Positions 53,382 through 63,691 of a DNA stretch of 64,000 nt are shown piece after piece. The translations under genes and the position numbers were made by a program. The stretch is from positions 123,554-187,553 of the forward strand of contig CAJNDS010000246.1 in NCBI GenBank assembly GCA_905221605.1. The letters are read 5' to 3'. The notes under the pieces are model-generated. The model was not told the origin of the DNA. It did no database searches and worked only from the letters and a program-made list of their open reading frames with translations. Numbering within the stretch: position 1 is the stretch's first letter; each line of letters opens with the position of its first letter. The DNA is from Symbiodinium natans (taxonomy: Eukaryota; Sar; Dinophyceae; Suessiales; Symbiodiniaceae).

Positions 53382-56300
53382 GTGGCCTTTGGTTGTTGAG
53401 CTCACGCTCCAAGCAAGGAACCTGCAGCGCAAGGAAGCTAGGGCTGTAGGAGAGGCTTGGGCAGGGATCAAGGCTATCTGGGCGGTGCGGCCACGCCTTT
53501 GGCGCACGCAGCAAGGCCACTTGGAAGTGGCCGAGGCTTGTCCGGAACTCAAGAAGGATTTTCCGGAGCCTCCCCTGCGAGGTTTTGGGATCGTAGGGAA
53601 GCAGGCATTGGGGGCGGAAGTTCTGCGGTCCTTGAGGTTGGACGCGGTTCGTTCCATCGATGATGCCAGCATTAGAGGGATGCTGGACGAACCGTCACGA
53701 CCCCTCTGGGACCACGAGGGTCTATGCATCTGCGGCAAGCGAACCTACCTGTTTTCTCGCTGCCCCGCCTGCATCGAGAAAGAGGCAGTCGATACCTCGG
53801 TGGAGATAGCCGAGCGGGAGGAGCCCGAACCTCCGCTTGAGGGCGACCTTGAGGCCCATGAGGTGGGCCTAGAGGTCAACTCCGTCCTTGCAACTTTGGA
53901 TAGGACAGGAGGTTTGTTAAGGGTTAGGTCCTCAACCGTCCAGCAATGGGCGGTAGGGTTCAGGACTACGCCCAAGGATGCTCCAGTTCCCACAGCATAT
54001 GGCATGCTGAGTGGGAAGGTATGGAAGAAGGGCCATTCCATGAAGCTCAGCCTCGGCTCCCAGCACAAGGATCTTTCCAAGTGGGGCGATGTGAAGCCTT
54101 ACTGGACCACATGGGTGGTTAGAGAAGATGGTGCTGTGGTGGCGGGGCACAACTGCTCGCCCCTGGATGCGGTTCAGGGGGACATCGTCGTGCATTGGTC
54201 GTCAGTGGTGAACTGGCACGGCCACCGACATGTCGTGAATGAGCAGTGCGAAGTGCTCTGGAGGTCTAAGGGCAAAGAGGTTGCCTTAGACCCCTCCTTC
54301 GGCAAGCTGATAGCCCTTGTGGGTAGGGTTACTCAGGTCATTGGCTGGCGGGCAACCGGAGAAGCTTCGGATCCCCGCGGTTCTACCCGGCAGGCGTCAA
54401 GGGTCCTTGCTCAGTTCTCTGCGTCCAATGAGGGCGTAGAAGGGCATTGGACCGCGGGCGCTATCAGTCGCGGGAAGAATGCCAATGAGTGCAAGCTGGA
54501 GGGTAGAGTTTTGGCGTTTATGGGTGAGGAGCACAAGGGCCCTGCTGTGGTTCTAGAGCTTGTCAGCCATAGCCCTATCCTGTGCGTTTGGGACCATTCC
54601 TCAACCAAGTTCAAGGTCGAGTTTAAGGGCGGTGTTCCGTCTTTGAGCCTGGCCGCGGGGGAGGACGAAAATCGTCGCGAACAGCTTGCGGTCGAGGCGA
54701 GGGACGCGGCGAACATTTCGGAGTTCCGAGTCACGGGATCCCTTCGTACGGCGTGGTACGAGGGCCAGCGGCGCGATCCCTCATTGGCGGGCTCGATCCG
54801 CAAGCCGGAGCCGCCGATGGTGATATCCGGAGACGGGTTGTTGGAGCGCGAGGTGACCCTCAGGACGGGTCAAACCGTCGTCGTCCCAGTGGTTCCCAAC
54901 GGGGCTGCGGGCGCGAATGGGGTGACCTGGCGCCGCGCCTGCTACAATTCAGTCCACTGTGGAGTCCTTGGGGCCCATAGGTCTGCCGAGGTTACCATCA
55001 AACTGTTGGAGAGGGCAGTCTGGTGGCCCGATTTGGAGAAAGATGTGCGGACCTGGGTCGCCAAGTGTCTCGCCTGCATTAAAGGCCGCTCTCGACCGAC
55101 GAAGGTTGAAGCTCGTGCGGTCAAGTGCGGCGCCGAGACTTGCTGGCAGGAAGTCAGCGTGGACTGTGAGGGTCCGAACCGAGAGGACAGGGAGGGGCAT
55201 AGGTACTCGCTTACGTACTTTGATTGCCTCAGTCATGCTGTCCTCCTCGAGCCTATGAGGTCTCTGACTCATGCGGAAGTCAGGAGGGCGTTCGTGCGCT
55301 GTGTGCTTCGCAGCAGGACGATCCCGAGCCTCATCAGGTCGGACAGAGGGCCAGAGTTCAAGAACGCGCTCATGGCAGAACTCAGCGCTATGCTTGGGAC
55401 CGAGTGGCGGTTCAGCGCGCCCTTGAGGCCTTGTGAGTTGGGCGCAAACGAGCGAGTCCACCAAGAAGTTCAAAAGGTGCTGGGGGCGGTCGTCAGACAA
55501 GTCGGCGCATCCCTTTCCGAAGCTTGGTCGGATTGGCTCGTGGTGGCGGAGTACGTCATAGACAACACTCCGGGACCCCACGGGTATACCCCGAGGGACC
55601 TAGAGCGGAGCTGGTCGCTCGCTCTACCACTTGAAAAGGACGTCCTGCGAGACGCCTTGCAGTTTGAACCCATCTCTGATTGGGCTCGGAGCCAGTTCAA
55701 ACAGTTCTCGGAGCTAGCTGCTGCGGTCCGAGAGCACTGGACGCGGTCTTCAGAAGCGCGGGCGAAACTTGCAAACCGTCATAGGCGCACTGTGGACCTT
55801 AAACCAGGCGACCGAGTGGTCTGGAACGCTCCGAGGGCCCGCTCAGAGGGGGCGGGGCGTGTGCCTTGGAAACCGGGTCTGACCGGCCCCTGGCGCGTGT
55901 TGGAAGTCAAGGGCCACAGGCTCACCTTGGAGCCCGTGTCGATGGAGTCGGGGGGTACTTCTTCCGCCCGGCGCGGCCCGATGGAGGCGCACGCAGAAGA
56001 CTGCATTCTTGTTCCTGCGGATGCAGATGGCGCGGAATCCCGCGAGCCGGTCGTCTTTGAAGACGATGAAACCGGCGGGGACGGCTCGTCTCGCCCCAGC
56101 TTAGGGCAGCAGGTTCAAGGCGACGCCAAGCAGGTGGAGTTCACGCTGACCAGGCGCGGGAGGGACTTCGTCCTCCGCCTTGGTGACCGCATTGCCTATC
56201 GGGGTGTAGGTGGAGGCCCGAAGGTGTGCAGGTTAGGACGGGTCACGCAGGTGGATGCGGCCCGTGCGCAGGTCGGCGTCCATCGCTATCTCCCCGACGC

Positions 56301-58400
56301 CAGCGGGGTTCGCGTCAAATGGCGGCTTGCATATATCGCCGAGGACGGAGCGCTCACGCTTTCAGAAGGGACCCGTCCGGCCCATGAAGCGGTTTCTGTG
56401 AAGGAAATCATTTCCAAAATCGACCTAAACCGCGACGGCGTGCTTGCTGCAGCCTCGGCCAGAAAGTTGGACAAGGGGGCGTATTCGTTGCAGGACAGGA
56501 CCCTCGAGCGAGCGTCTCGTGCCGGCACGAGTGTGCTCTCGATCCAAGAGGCCCTCGCGGACCTCTTGGTCGCGGAACCCCGCGCGTTGCAGCCTAGGGC
56601 TTCCCCAGAGTCGGGTGCTGTCGAGAGTTGGTTCCGGCAGTATTTCCTTGGTGGGGTTGCTGATGTCTTAGAGGTTGCTTGGGGTGACGCGGTCGTTTCC
56701 GACGCGGCTAGGAGGCACGGGTACAGGGTCGTTCCCGCTTTTGTGCAAGGCAAGCAGGCCTACGGGATCACCTGGAACCTGGCCGCAGAAGAGCACTTGG
56801 AGGCCATTAACGGCGCTGTTCTGCGCACAGAGCCGAAGGTGCTCGTAATTGGGCTTGAGGGCAAGAATGTGCCCCGGGCTTTCCTCCAGCTAGTCGTCCG
56901 GTGTGCGCAGGAACGCACACGCGCGGGCGCCCACGTCGCGCTGCGTTTGCAGGCGCAAAAAGGCGAGTGGGAACCCTGGCGGCTAGAGGAGTGGGGCGCC
57001 TTGTTTGGGACGCTCGCTGAGCCACGCTGGCCTTGGGCTTTCGTGCGGGCTGACATGTGCCAGTTCGCGCGGGCCAGTGGCCGCGGCAACCTCGTTGAGA
57101 GCGGGGCCCTGTGGCTCGCCGATTTTAGCCTAGAATCGGTAGGTTTGAGGTGTAGTAGGCCGGATGCGTTGGGCGCAGTGCGGCACAAGCACGTTGAGCG
57201 CGCGCAAGCCGACTACAACCTCAGAGGAGCGGCTTTCTGCGCCTCGCTCCAGGACCTTGGTCTGAGGGGCGCAGAAGAGCTGTGCGCCGCTGCAGTTGAG
57301 AGCTTTCCAGCCACTGCGGGTGCAGAAAGCGCCGCGGCTGCGCCACAGCCCTCTCCAGTCGTTCCCCTCCCGGACGTGCGCTCGGGCGAGGACCTCACGC
57401 AAGCAGAGCGTGCGGAGCTGGATAAGGAGGTGGATAAGTACGCCGCTGAAAAGGAAGCGTTTTGGCGGACCAAGGCGGACGCCAAGGACTGGGATTCCGT
57501 CCGGGCTGACCTTGAGGTCTATGCTCTTGCGGGCGAGAAGGTCGCGGAGGATCCTAGGCGCACCGAGGCCTATAGGGACCTCGTATGGTCGGGTTTGAAG
57601 ATCGAGCCTGGACCAACCAGACCCGGGCTGACCGATGCTGATATCGCAGCCGTCAGGGAGGTCATACGGCGAAAGGCCGCTGGGTTCTGGGTGGAGGACA
57701 CCACCAGGACCACGGGCAGGAAGTTCGCCCATGACTGCATCCCCACCGGGCCGCCGGTCTCGTCCCAGCCTCACAGTCTGAGGGGCGAGTCCGCGCAATG
57801 GGTCGACGACAAGCTTGAAGAAGAATGCAAGCGGGGTCAGTTGATCCGCGGCAGCTCGGCTTGGGGATCTGCGCCGTTTCCGACCAAGGAAATGCCCAGC
57901 TACAAGCGGCATAGGAAGCGACGCTTGGTGGTTGACTACCGCCGCGTGAATGCCCGAATTAAGCGCTCCACGTACTATTGTCGGCGGGGCAGTGATGTGC
58001 TCGCCGCCGCAGTAGGTTCGGTTTGGTATACCTTCGTGGATGCGGTTAGTGGGTTTAATCAGATTAGGAACACCAAGCGAGCTCGCGAGGTGTTGGCCAT
58101 TGTGGCAAGGTCAGGGAAATATCTCCCTGTCGGCCTTACCTTTGGCCCGATTAACGGCCCAGATGATTTCAACTTTGTGGTTGATAGGGCCTATGCCCCC
58201 GGCAGAGGTAGGCGCCTTAAGTACACTAAGGAGTGGATTGCCTACGTAGATGACCTTACTGTTAGGACGGGTAGGGTCGTTGATGGGCAGTTTTTCACTG
58301 ATGCCCAAGCCGAGGGGGCGGTGCGCGAAGCGTGCGCCAAGGGGGCAGTCGCGGCTCCGCAGAGCGCGTCGTCTGCTCTTGAAGCCTTAGGCGTTCGCGG
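53356..58400 (+). CDS. Integrase, Rossmann/methyltransferase-like domain and RT palm
   Basis: The frame overlaps the previous one by 26 bp (+1) and starts at a TTG. The integrase has an HHCC zinc region (from about residue 534: HCGVLGAH, CLACIKGR) and a DDE core: Asp603 (VSVDCEGP), Asp663 (IRSDRGPEF), Glu699 (GANERVHQEV), exactly D-x35-E. A linker is followed, at about 56640-57200, by a Rossmann-like domain (VLEVAWGDAVVSDAARRHGY, FVRADMCQFARASGRG, VRHKHVERA). It resembles the methyltransferase-like domains of other dinoflagellate retroelements but lacks a visible catalytic PC. RT fingers and palm follow: RLVVDYRRVNARI, FVDAVSGFNQI (Asp1562), GLTFGPINGPDDF and YVDD (1630-1633). Similarity stops after SALEALG at about 58390. 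The frame stays open to 60315 only because the next ORF shares its phase. Confidence 0.85.
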
Positions 58401-59016
58401 TGCGCACAATTCCAAGCGCGCGAACCATGACGCGTCGCGCTCGGACCAGAATCACCCCACGCGCGTTCTGATGCTCAGGATGTTGGGGCTGTTCGGGTGT
58501 TTTTGTGTTCAGGGCGGGTGTTTTTGGGGCGGGCCGTTTCCCAGGTCGCCGGTCTGCGGGCAGAAGGATTTTTCGTCGTTCGTCACGTGCAGCTTCGTTC
58601 GTGTGTCCCGCAGCCAGTGTGTAGGAAGCAGGCCTAGAGGTTCGGTCCAAGGTCGAAGCAGAAGCCGTAGAAGCCTTAAAGCCCCGACCTTAAGGAAACT
58701 CCCCAAACCCCCGCCGCAGCGGTTCAAGTGTGTTGTAGAGCCTAGGGTAGGTAGTCCCTCCCCGCGTTCGTGCCTGTGCACTGCGCCCCGCTGCGGGTCG
58801 CGACCAGACCGCGCGGGAGCGACCGATCGGTCGCCCGGACCTTCGTGGTCAACCACAAGGCCCCGCTGCGGGCCGTGCCCTGGCCGCGCGGGAGCGGCTG
58901 CCTACCACTACTGCACACCGGCCCCTTGCAGCGGGCCGTGTCCTGGCCGCTCAAGGGCGCGTCAGGCTTCCCTCGCCCATCGGAGGTCCAGCAAAGCCGC
59001 GGGCCTCAGTGCCGCG
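58401..59016 (+). other. GC-rich spacer before the 2'-phosphotransferase-like gene
   Basis: This is open in the frame of the upstream ORF, but the translation is Arg/Pro/Cys/Gly-biased and unlike a domain. Three copies of the dispersed GC-rich motif lie at 58791-58817, 58866-58892 and 58929-58950. It may be a leader or control region for the genes that follow, or an eroded junction. Confidence 0.6.
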
Positions 59017-60315
59017 ATGGGTGGAGGAGGGTCTAAGGGCAGGGGCAAAAGCAAGAGCCCAGGCCCTAAGGGCCGGAAGGGCCCGCCCACGATAGACGAC
59101 GTGCAGCGCCTGCTAGTCCGATGCATGCGGCACGGCGAAGGTGGCTGCAGAGGCCGGTTCGGTCCGGGCGGCCTCTACCCGGTTGATGAGTTGATCGAGC
59201 AACTCGGGATCACCATCAACCAGTACAACCAGGCGGTCGCGCACGACGCCAGCCAGCGGAAAGCGAGGTTGGATACCTCGCACGCTGGTTTCCTTCGTGC
59301 CTTCCAAGGCCACTCTGCCGATTGCGGCCATCCGATGGGGTTCATGATGGAGGGCCTAAGTGAGACGGCCATCGACGACCTCATCCGTCAGTATGGCCCG
59401 GCCATGTGGCACGGCCTGTTGCAGAACGGCCTGATCCCCGGCGGCGGGCCGGGAGGCCGCCTCGGGGTGCACTACGTCCTAGGACACTGCCCCACGCAGT
59501 GGGAGGACGGAAGGCGCGGGTTCCGCCGCGGATCGACTTGCATAGTCGAGGTCCGACTGGCGGTCCTGCGGGACGCCGGAGTGCCCATCTATGCAGGAGC
59601 GGATGGGGTGGCCCTCACTGGCCAGATTAGGGCCACCGGCATTTCCCGCATCTGGGCACTCCCCAGGGGCTCGCCTGTCTACTCAGACTTGATAGCTGAG
59701 TTGGAAGTGGATAGGTTGGTCTTGCGTGTCGACCTAAAGAGTTTAGGCGACCCCAGTGCGGGCCCCAACCCGCCGTTGGGGCGAGGACCGAAACTGGGCA
59801 CGGTCCAAGCGTCCCAAGCTGCTGCGGCCAGCAGTGGCGCGGCGAGCTCCTCGACGGTTGTGCTGGCCCCTGCGGGTCGTGTCATGGCCGCGGGGGCCGC
59901 CCAACCTGTTACCCCTCCTAAGGCCGCGCCTAAGGCCAAAGGGCGTCCCCTAGGAACTCCTAGGACTTCGATCGTGCCAGCGAAGCCCAAGGTGTACCCT
60001 AGGCGCAACATCCCGGGCCCCAATGTCCTCGAGCCCGAGGACTCGCTCGAGGAAGAGGCAGCCCAAGCAGCTGAAGGTGTCGAGGAAGATAGTTCCAGCT
60101 CGGATCTTCCCGACACGCGGGCGCCTCCAGCCGCGGTCAGAGTGAAGGAGGACGAGGAGCCCGCTAGTGGGGCCCAGGCCGAGAGCACGGAGGAAGGAGT
60201 CCTCGTGCTCGGCCAGTCTGTGGCGCGAAGGAATACCTCGCGCGGTCCGAAGCTCTTCTTAGAGCGCAGAAGCTCCAGTCGAGAATACTGGAGGTTGCGG
60301 GAACTGCGATGGTGA
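59017..60315 (+). CDS. Tpt1/KptA-like RNA 2'-phosphotransferase domain protein
   Basis: Start is the first ATG (MGGGGSKGRGK), giving 432 residues with a basic Gly/Lys-rich leader. Residues about 27-215 follow the Tpt1/KptA plan: LLVRCMRHGEG (Arg38-His39), GGLYPVDELI in the winged-helix lobe, AFQGHS (His99), MWHGLLQNGLIPGG and VHYVLGH, RRGSTCIVEVRL, and GVPIYAGADGVALT. In the family, R-H-R-R residues use NAD+ to remove the 2'-phosphate left at RNA ligation junctions; some members ADP-ribosylate nucleic-acid ends. Arg38, His99 and Arg170/171 are plausible equivalents, but I cannot place the full tetrad. The remaining 200 residues are Pro/Ala-rich with an acidic patch. The stop overlaps the next ATG (ATGGTGA). 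Position beside the retroelement suggests cargo, which is inference. Confidence 0.75.
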   Translation: MGGGGSKGRGKSKSPGPKGRKGPPTIDDVQRLLVRCMRHGEGGCRGRFGPGGLYPVDELIEQLGITINQYNQAVAHDASQRKARLDTSHAGFLRAFQGHSADCGHPMGFMMEGLSETAIDDLIRQYGPAMWHGLLQNGLIPGGGPGGRLGVHYVLGHCPTQWEDGRRGFRRGSTCIVEVRLAVLRDAGVPIYAGADGVALTGQIRATGISRIWALPRGSPVYSDLIAELEVDRLVLRVDLKSLGDPSAGPNPPLGRGPKLGTVQASQAAAASSGAASSSTVVLAPAGRVMAAGAAQPVTPPKAAPKAKGRPLGTPRTSIVPAKPKVYPRRNIPGPNVLEPEDSLEEEAAQAAEGVEEDSSSSDLPDTRAPPAAVRVKEDEEPASGAQAESTEEGVLVLGQSVARRNTSRGPKLFLERRSSSREYWRLRELRW

Positions 60316-60800
60316 AGCTGGAGAAGATCACCAAGCGTGAGGAGTCCCTCAAAACGCTGCGCCGAGAGGGAGAGAGTCGGGCGGCCGGGGAAGGCGCCGA
60401 CGGGGAAGAGGTGTCTGACGATGGTCAGGACGCCCCCGGGGCTGCGGGGTCGAGCACTTCCGCCAGGCCTTCGGGAGGCGGGACTGCCCAGTCCGCCTCA
60501 GCCTCAGAGGAGCCTCGCCCCAACGCTGACGGCCACTACGGATGTTCGGCTCCGGGATGCGGGCTAGCCTTTGAGTCGCTGGTGCAGTACCACTTGCATC
60601 AGGCGGCCTGCCATGGCGCCTCTCTTCCGCCCAACCTGGGGATCAGCCCCTCCGCACCTCTTGACCCTTTTCGTCAGGACTGGCGGGGACGGCTGTTCCG
60701 CCGAGGAAAGGACGGTGGGTATGGGGAGGTGCCCATGCTCCGAGTGATTAGGTACCACAAAGCCCCCGCTCCTGAGGCGAGGGGACCGAATCCAGCTTGA
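60309..60800 (+). CDS. Small C2H2 zinc-finger protein
   Basis: 163 residues; the ATG overlaps the stop of the preceding gene by a few bases. Residues about 76-102 form one C2H2-type finger (CSAPGCGLAF followed by HLHQAACHG), with a wide Cys spacing (C-x4-C). The rest is charged and Ser/Pro-rich, followed by a segment with DPFRQDWRGRLFRRG. The end is suspect: an open stretch in the +1 frame (from about 60750, reading RRGDRIQLEDGSHH) runs into the next ORF, so the two may once have been one protein or be joined by frameshifting. A nucleic-acid-binding role is likely from the finger alone. Confidence 0.6.
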   Translation: MVKLEKITKREESLKTLRREGESRAAGEGADGEEVSDDGQDAPGAAGSSTSARPSGGGTAQSASASEEPRPNADGHYGCSAPGCGLAFESLVQYHLHQAACHGASLPPNLGISPSAPLDPFRQDWRGRLFRRGKDGGYGEVPMLRVIRYHKAPAPEARGPNPA

Positions 60801-60936
60801 GGATGGATCGCACCACATCTATGGTGGTAGCCATCCGCCGGGGTGGCTTCGCGACGACCCCGAGCTGGACCCCCTTGGTGCCCCAGAGGGAAGCGATGGA
60901 GGGTCCACGCCCAAGAGCGAGCCCACGGAGGAGGCC

Positions 60937-62925
60937 GTGCCAGAGCCTCCGCGGAAGGCCGCTCCGCGCGGGCGGGCCCTCGGGCCGCCGAAGGGCGACG
61001 TCCAGCGACGCCTGGCCGAGCGTCGCTCCAAGCGAGATTACTCGCCGGACCTGGTGACGCCTCTTGACGATCTCCATGCCAAGGAGATCGACTCCTTCTT
61101 CGCGGTTGACGTCATTTTGATGCGCGCCGAGGTTCGCACTGAGTCCCACCTCAAGGTTGGCCGGGAGGAGGAAGAGCCCCTGGTCAAGGAGGAACAGGAG
61201 GAGGAGGCTGAGGTCGTCAAGGACGAAGAGGTCTCGGTTGAGATGGAGGCTGCCACTGCGGATGAGGCGGACGAGGTCGCCCTCCCAGCCAACCGAGCCT
61301 ACGTCGAAGGCCGCTTTTACCCCTACGGCAGCTGGCGGTGCTTCTTCTGCGAAGCCATCAACCCGGTTACCGAGGACCAGTGCCTCACCACGCACGCGGG
61401 CGGCCCGAATGCGGGCGCCCCGTGCGACGGCCGATGGATCAATGGGATCGACATCGGGTGGTGGGAGGTGGATCCCCAAACCGCGCCGGAGCAATGGCGG
61501 CGGAGGTTTTCTGCCGAAGAGCTTGAAGACCAACAAGCGCGGGCAGATGCCGCGAGGCTCCTCAGCGATGAGGAACTCGCCGAAGCCCTCCAGGCGGCCG
61601 AGGAGGCGCAGGCGGCCGAGCGCGCCAAGAAGCGGGAGCGGCGCCAGGCGGAGAAGGCGGAGCGCGATGATCACATCAGCGAAGCGCTCCGCATAGCAGG
61701 GTGGCAGTGCCCTAACTGCTACGAATGGAACCTTTCATTCAGGCAGCTGTGCTTTAGGTGCAGCACACCCCTCCGCTTGGCAGAGGTCGTTTCCCGCGGG
61801 ATCCCGGATCCGCGGCGCGGCGAACAGAGGGACTCGGGCTCCGAGAGCAGCCAGGATGAGCTGGAGTACGAGATCCTTCTGGCCAATCGCGCGATGGATC
61901 AGGAAACGATCCAGCCTCTTCTTAGAAGCAAACACAAGAAGAGGGGCGGCAAGAGACGTCGCGAGGAGGCGACGCACGGCAAGGGCCGCGACCCTTGGGG
62001 TGCTTGGGCAGACGCCCGTGGCAAGGGCCAGGGCAAGCCGAAGGGCAGAGGCAAGTCCGATGCCAAGGGCAAGCCCAAGGGGAGGGGCAAGTACGCCTGG
62101 GGCGCTTTCGCCGCGGGCATTGTTGCCGCGCTCCAACCCCGCCCAAGCACAAGCTGGGTCCCAGCTTTCCCGTGCGGGTCGGCCCGGCCGCCGCCGAGTG
62201 TTCCGCTTCCGCCGCGGACCCCCTTTTTCCTGGGTCGCGGGCTCCTCAATCGGTTGATGCACGCCCTCAATGGGAACATCAACGGCTGGTGGGGCCTGGC
62301 GGCTGCAGCGTCGGCGCCGATTGCCTTGCAGTTGCACCGCGGAGTCGTGCATGTTGTCGAGGACTCCATGCACGCGGTTGCAACGGTTTCGGCCGACGTT
62401 GTTGAGGAAATCGGCCATGGGGCCAGGCGGACCGTGTGGGTCGCCGGAACAGCCATCACTCTGGTAGTAGTGATCTTGTGCGGTGCTGTTCTGTGGTACG
62501 TGAGTCGTGCCGTTGCCAATCGCATTGCGCATTTGCGACATGGCAACACCGCGGCCCCTGAGGCGCGGCTGTCTCAGCTCCTTGGCTCCGAAGCGACGTT
62601 TGAAGTCGCGAGCACCAAGAAAGGGGTGACCCATAAGGTTTGGGTGCACCTCAAGGAGGAGACAGCTGCCTGTGGCTGTCGTGCTTACCTGGCAGAAGGA
62701 CGCTGCGGGCATTGCGATGCCGCAATGGACACCGCCCGTTCCTTAGGGTTTTTGCACGCGGCCCAGCGAGGCGCGGGTCCTGCGCTCACAGACTCCATTC
62801 GGAGTACCGCCTCCGATGCCCTAGCTAAGGGTAAGGTGGTGTTGGGTTTGGGGAACAGGGTGTTTCTCCCAACTCGCGGCCAAGAGCCGCGGGCTCTCCT
62901 GCTTTCAGGGGCTCGCGGGTCGTGA
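60937..62925 (+). CDS. Membrane protein with RanBP2-like and SWIM zinc fingers
   Basis: The first ATG gives 662 residues, but the frame is open with protein-like sequence back to about 60750 (residues like EDGSHHIYGGSHPPGWL), so the true start may be a frame change upstream. An acidic stretch (77-115) precedes finger 1 (WRCFFCEAINPVTEDQC, Cys135/138/149) and a charged coiled coil (about 195-248). Finger 2 is a good RanBP2-type (WQCPNCYEWNLSFRQLCFRC, Cys258/261/272/275). Lys/Gly-rich RNA-binding repeats (about 350-386) resemble retroelement gag tails. A transmembrane helix (about 499-521) is followed by a SWIM-like C-x-C...C-x-H motif (Cys579, Cys581, Cys590, His592). The function is unknown; a gag-like RNA-binding protein anchored at a membrane is one reading. 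Confidence 0.65.
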   Translation: MPEPPRKAAPRGRALGPPKGDVQRRLAERRSKRDYSPDLVTPLDDLHAKEIDSFFAVDVILMRAEVRTESHLKVGREEEEPLVKEEQEEEAEVVKDEEVSVEMEAATADEADEVALPANRAYVEGRFYPYGSWRCFFCEAINPVTEDQCLTTHAGGPNAGAPCDGRWINGIDIGWWEVDPQTAPEQWRRRFSAEELEDQQARADAARLLSDEELAEALQAAEEAQAAERAKKRERRQAEKAERDDHISEALRIAGWQCPNCYEWNLSFRQLCFRCSTPLRLAEVVSRGIPDPRRGEQRDSGSESSQDELEYEILLANRAMDQETIQPLLRSKHKKRGGKRRREEATHGKGRDPWGAWADARGKGQGKPKGRGKSDAKGKPKGRGKYAWGAFAAGIVAALQPRPSTSWVPAFPCGSARPPPSVPLPPRTPFFLGRGLLNRLMHALNGNINGWWGLAAAASAPIALQLHRGVVHVVEDSMHAVATVSADVVEEIGHGARRTVWVAGTAITLVVVILCGAVLWYVSRAVANRIAHLRHGNTAAPEARLSQLLGSEATFEVASTKKGVTHKVWVHLKEETAACGCRAYLAEGRCGHCDAAMDTARSLGFLHAAQRGAGPALTDSIRSTASDALAKGKVVLGLGNRVFLPTRGQEPRALLLSGARGS

Positions 62926-62980
62926 CCTGGCCGCGGCCCCAGCAAATGGAGCGAGCGCAGCCCACGCACAGTCCGGCTCC

Positions 62981-63691
62981 GTGCAACGTGCCGCCACTGC
63001 CACTGTGGCGCGCACGCCAGGCCGGAGGAACAAGGGCCCAGCCCCCGCTAGGAGTTCTCCAGTCAAAGAAGCGGAATTCCTTGCGGGCGGGCCATACATT
63101 CAGGCCGCCCAAACGCTGCTTGGGTCTGGAGCAGCAGAGGATGTGATCTACATCCGGGCTTACAGCTTAGATTGCCCATCCTGCATCGAGGCAATCGAAG
63201 CGTCGCTTGGCAAGGGCTCAAGCGTTCGGATTGTCGCCGACATGGGACAATGCCACCGCACCAAGCTTCAGTGGCAAGCGTTGAAACGCTTGGCGGCCGC
63301 AGGTGCCGAGGTGAAGGTGGGTTGCGGCACATCCTTGCGCGACGCCTATGCTCGCGACGGCCGCGGGGCTAAGGTAGGCACCGGGATTCAAGGGCTGCAC
63401 CATGCCAAGGCCCTTTGCCTACTGCGGCCTGACGGCGCGGTGGTGCTGATTGGGAGCCTCAATTTTACCACAAGCAGCAAGGCCAATGCGGAGGCAGGGC
63501 TTAAGCTTGAGGTCCCCAAGACGCACCCTGTCGCGCAGTCCTACGTCGAGGATTTCCAGAGGGTGTCGGCTGAGGCATTCTCCCTCGATGAGGCGGTTGC
63601 AAGGCGCCCTCAGTTGGAGCGAGCCAGTAGCTCCAACGTTGCTGGCAACGCCACTCGTGCCCCCAACACTGCTCCACAGGGTATCGAGTAG
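62981..63691 (+). CDS. Phospholipase-D-like nuclease, single HKD motif
   Basis: The nominal start is a GTG. The frame is open with sensible sequence further up (LAGRDLAAAPANGASAA), overlapping the preceding stop at 62923-62925, so a +1 frameshift fusion to the previous ORF is possible. The core (about 30-190) has the PLD fold pattern: AEDVIYIRAYSLD, VRIVADMGQ, and an HKD motif with His141-x-Lys143 (LHHAKALCL) and GSLNFT (158-163), followed by EAGLKL. One HKD per chain implies a homodimer, as in bacterial Nuc and mitochondrial PLD6/Zucchini, which act on nucleic acid or cardiolipin. The substrate cannot be told from sequence. Confidence 0.75.
   Translation: MQRAATATVARTPGRRNKGPAPARSSPVKEAEFLAGGPYIQAAQTLLGSGAAEDVIYIRAYSLDCPSCIEAIEASLGKGSSVRIVADMGQCHRTKLQWQALKRLAAAGAEVKVGCGTSLRDAYARDGRGAKVGTGIQGLHHAKALCLLRPDGAVVLIGSLNFTTSSKANAEAGLKLEVPKTHPVAQSYVEDFQRVSAEAFSLDEAVARRPQLERASSSNVAGNATRAPNTAPQGIE

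Larger units (their letters stand above)
48004..58400 (+). mobile_element. Ty3-like retroelement with displaced RT palm
   Basis: Three consecutive frames carry gag-protease, RT thumb-RNase H, and integrase-Rossmann domain-RT palm. All domains look intact, but RT is split: the thumb (52120-52340) precedes the palm with YVDD (58243-58254) by about 6 kb, with integrase between. No LTRs, primer site or target duplication were found, so outer limits are set by coding content only. Possible explanations are a natively permuted family, a local rearrangement, or two nested or tandem partial elements. Confidence 0.75.
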
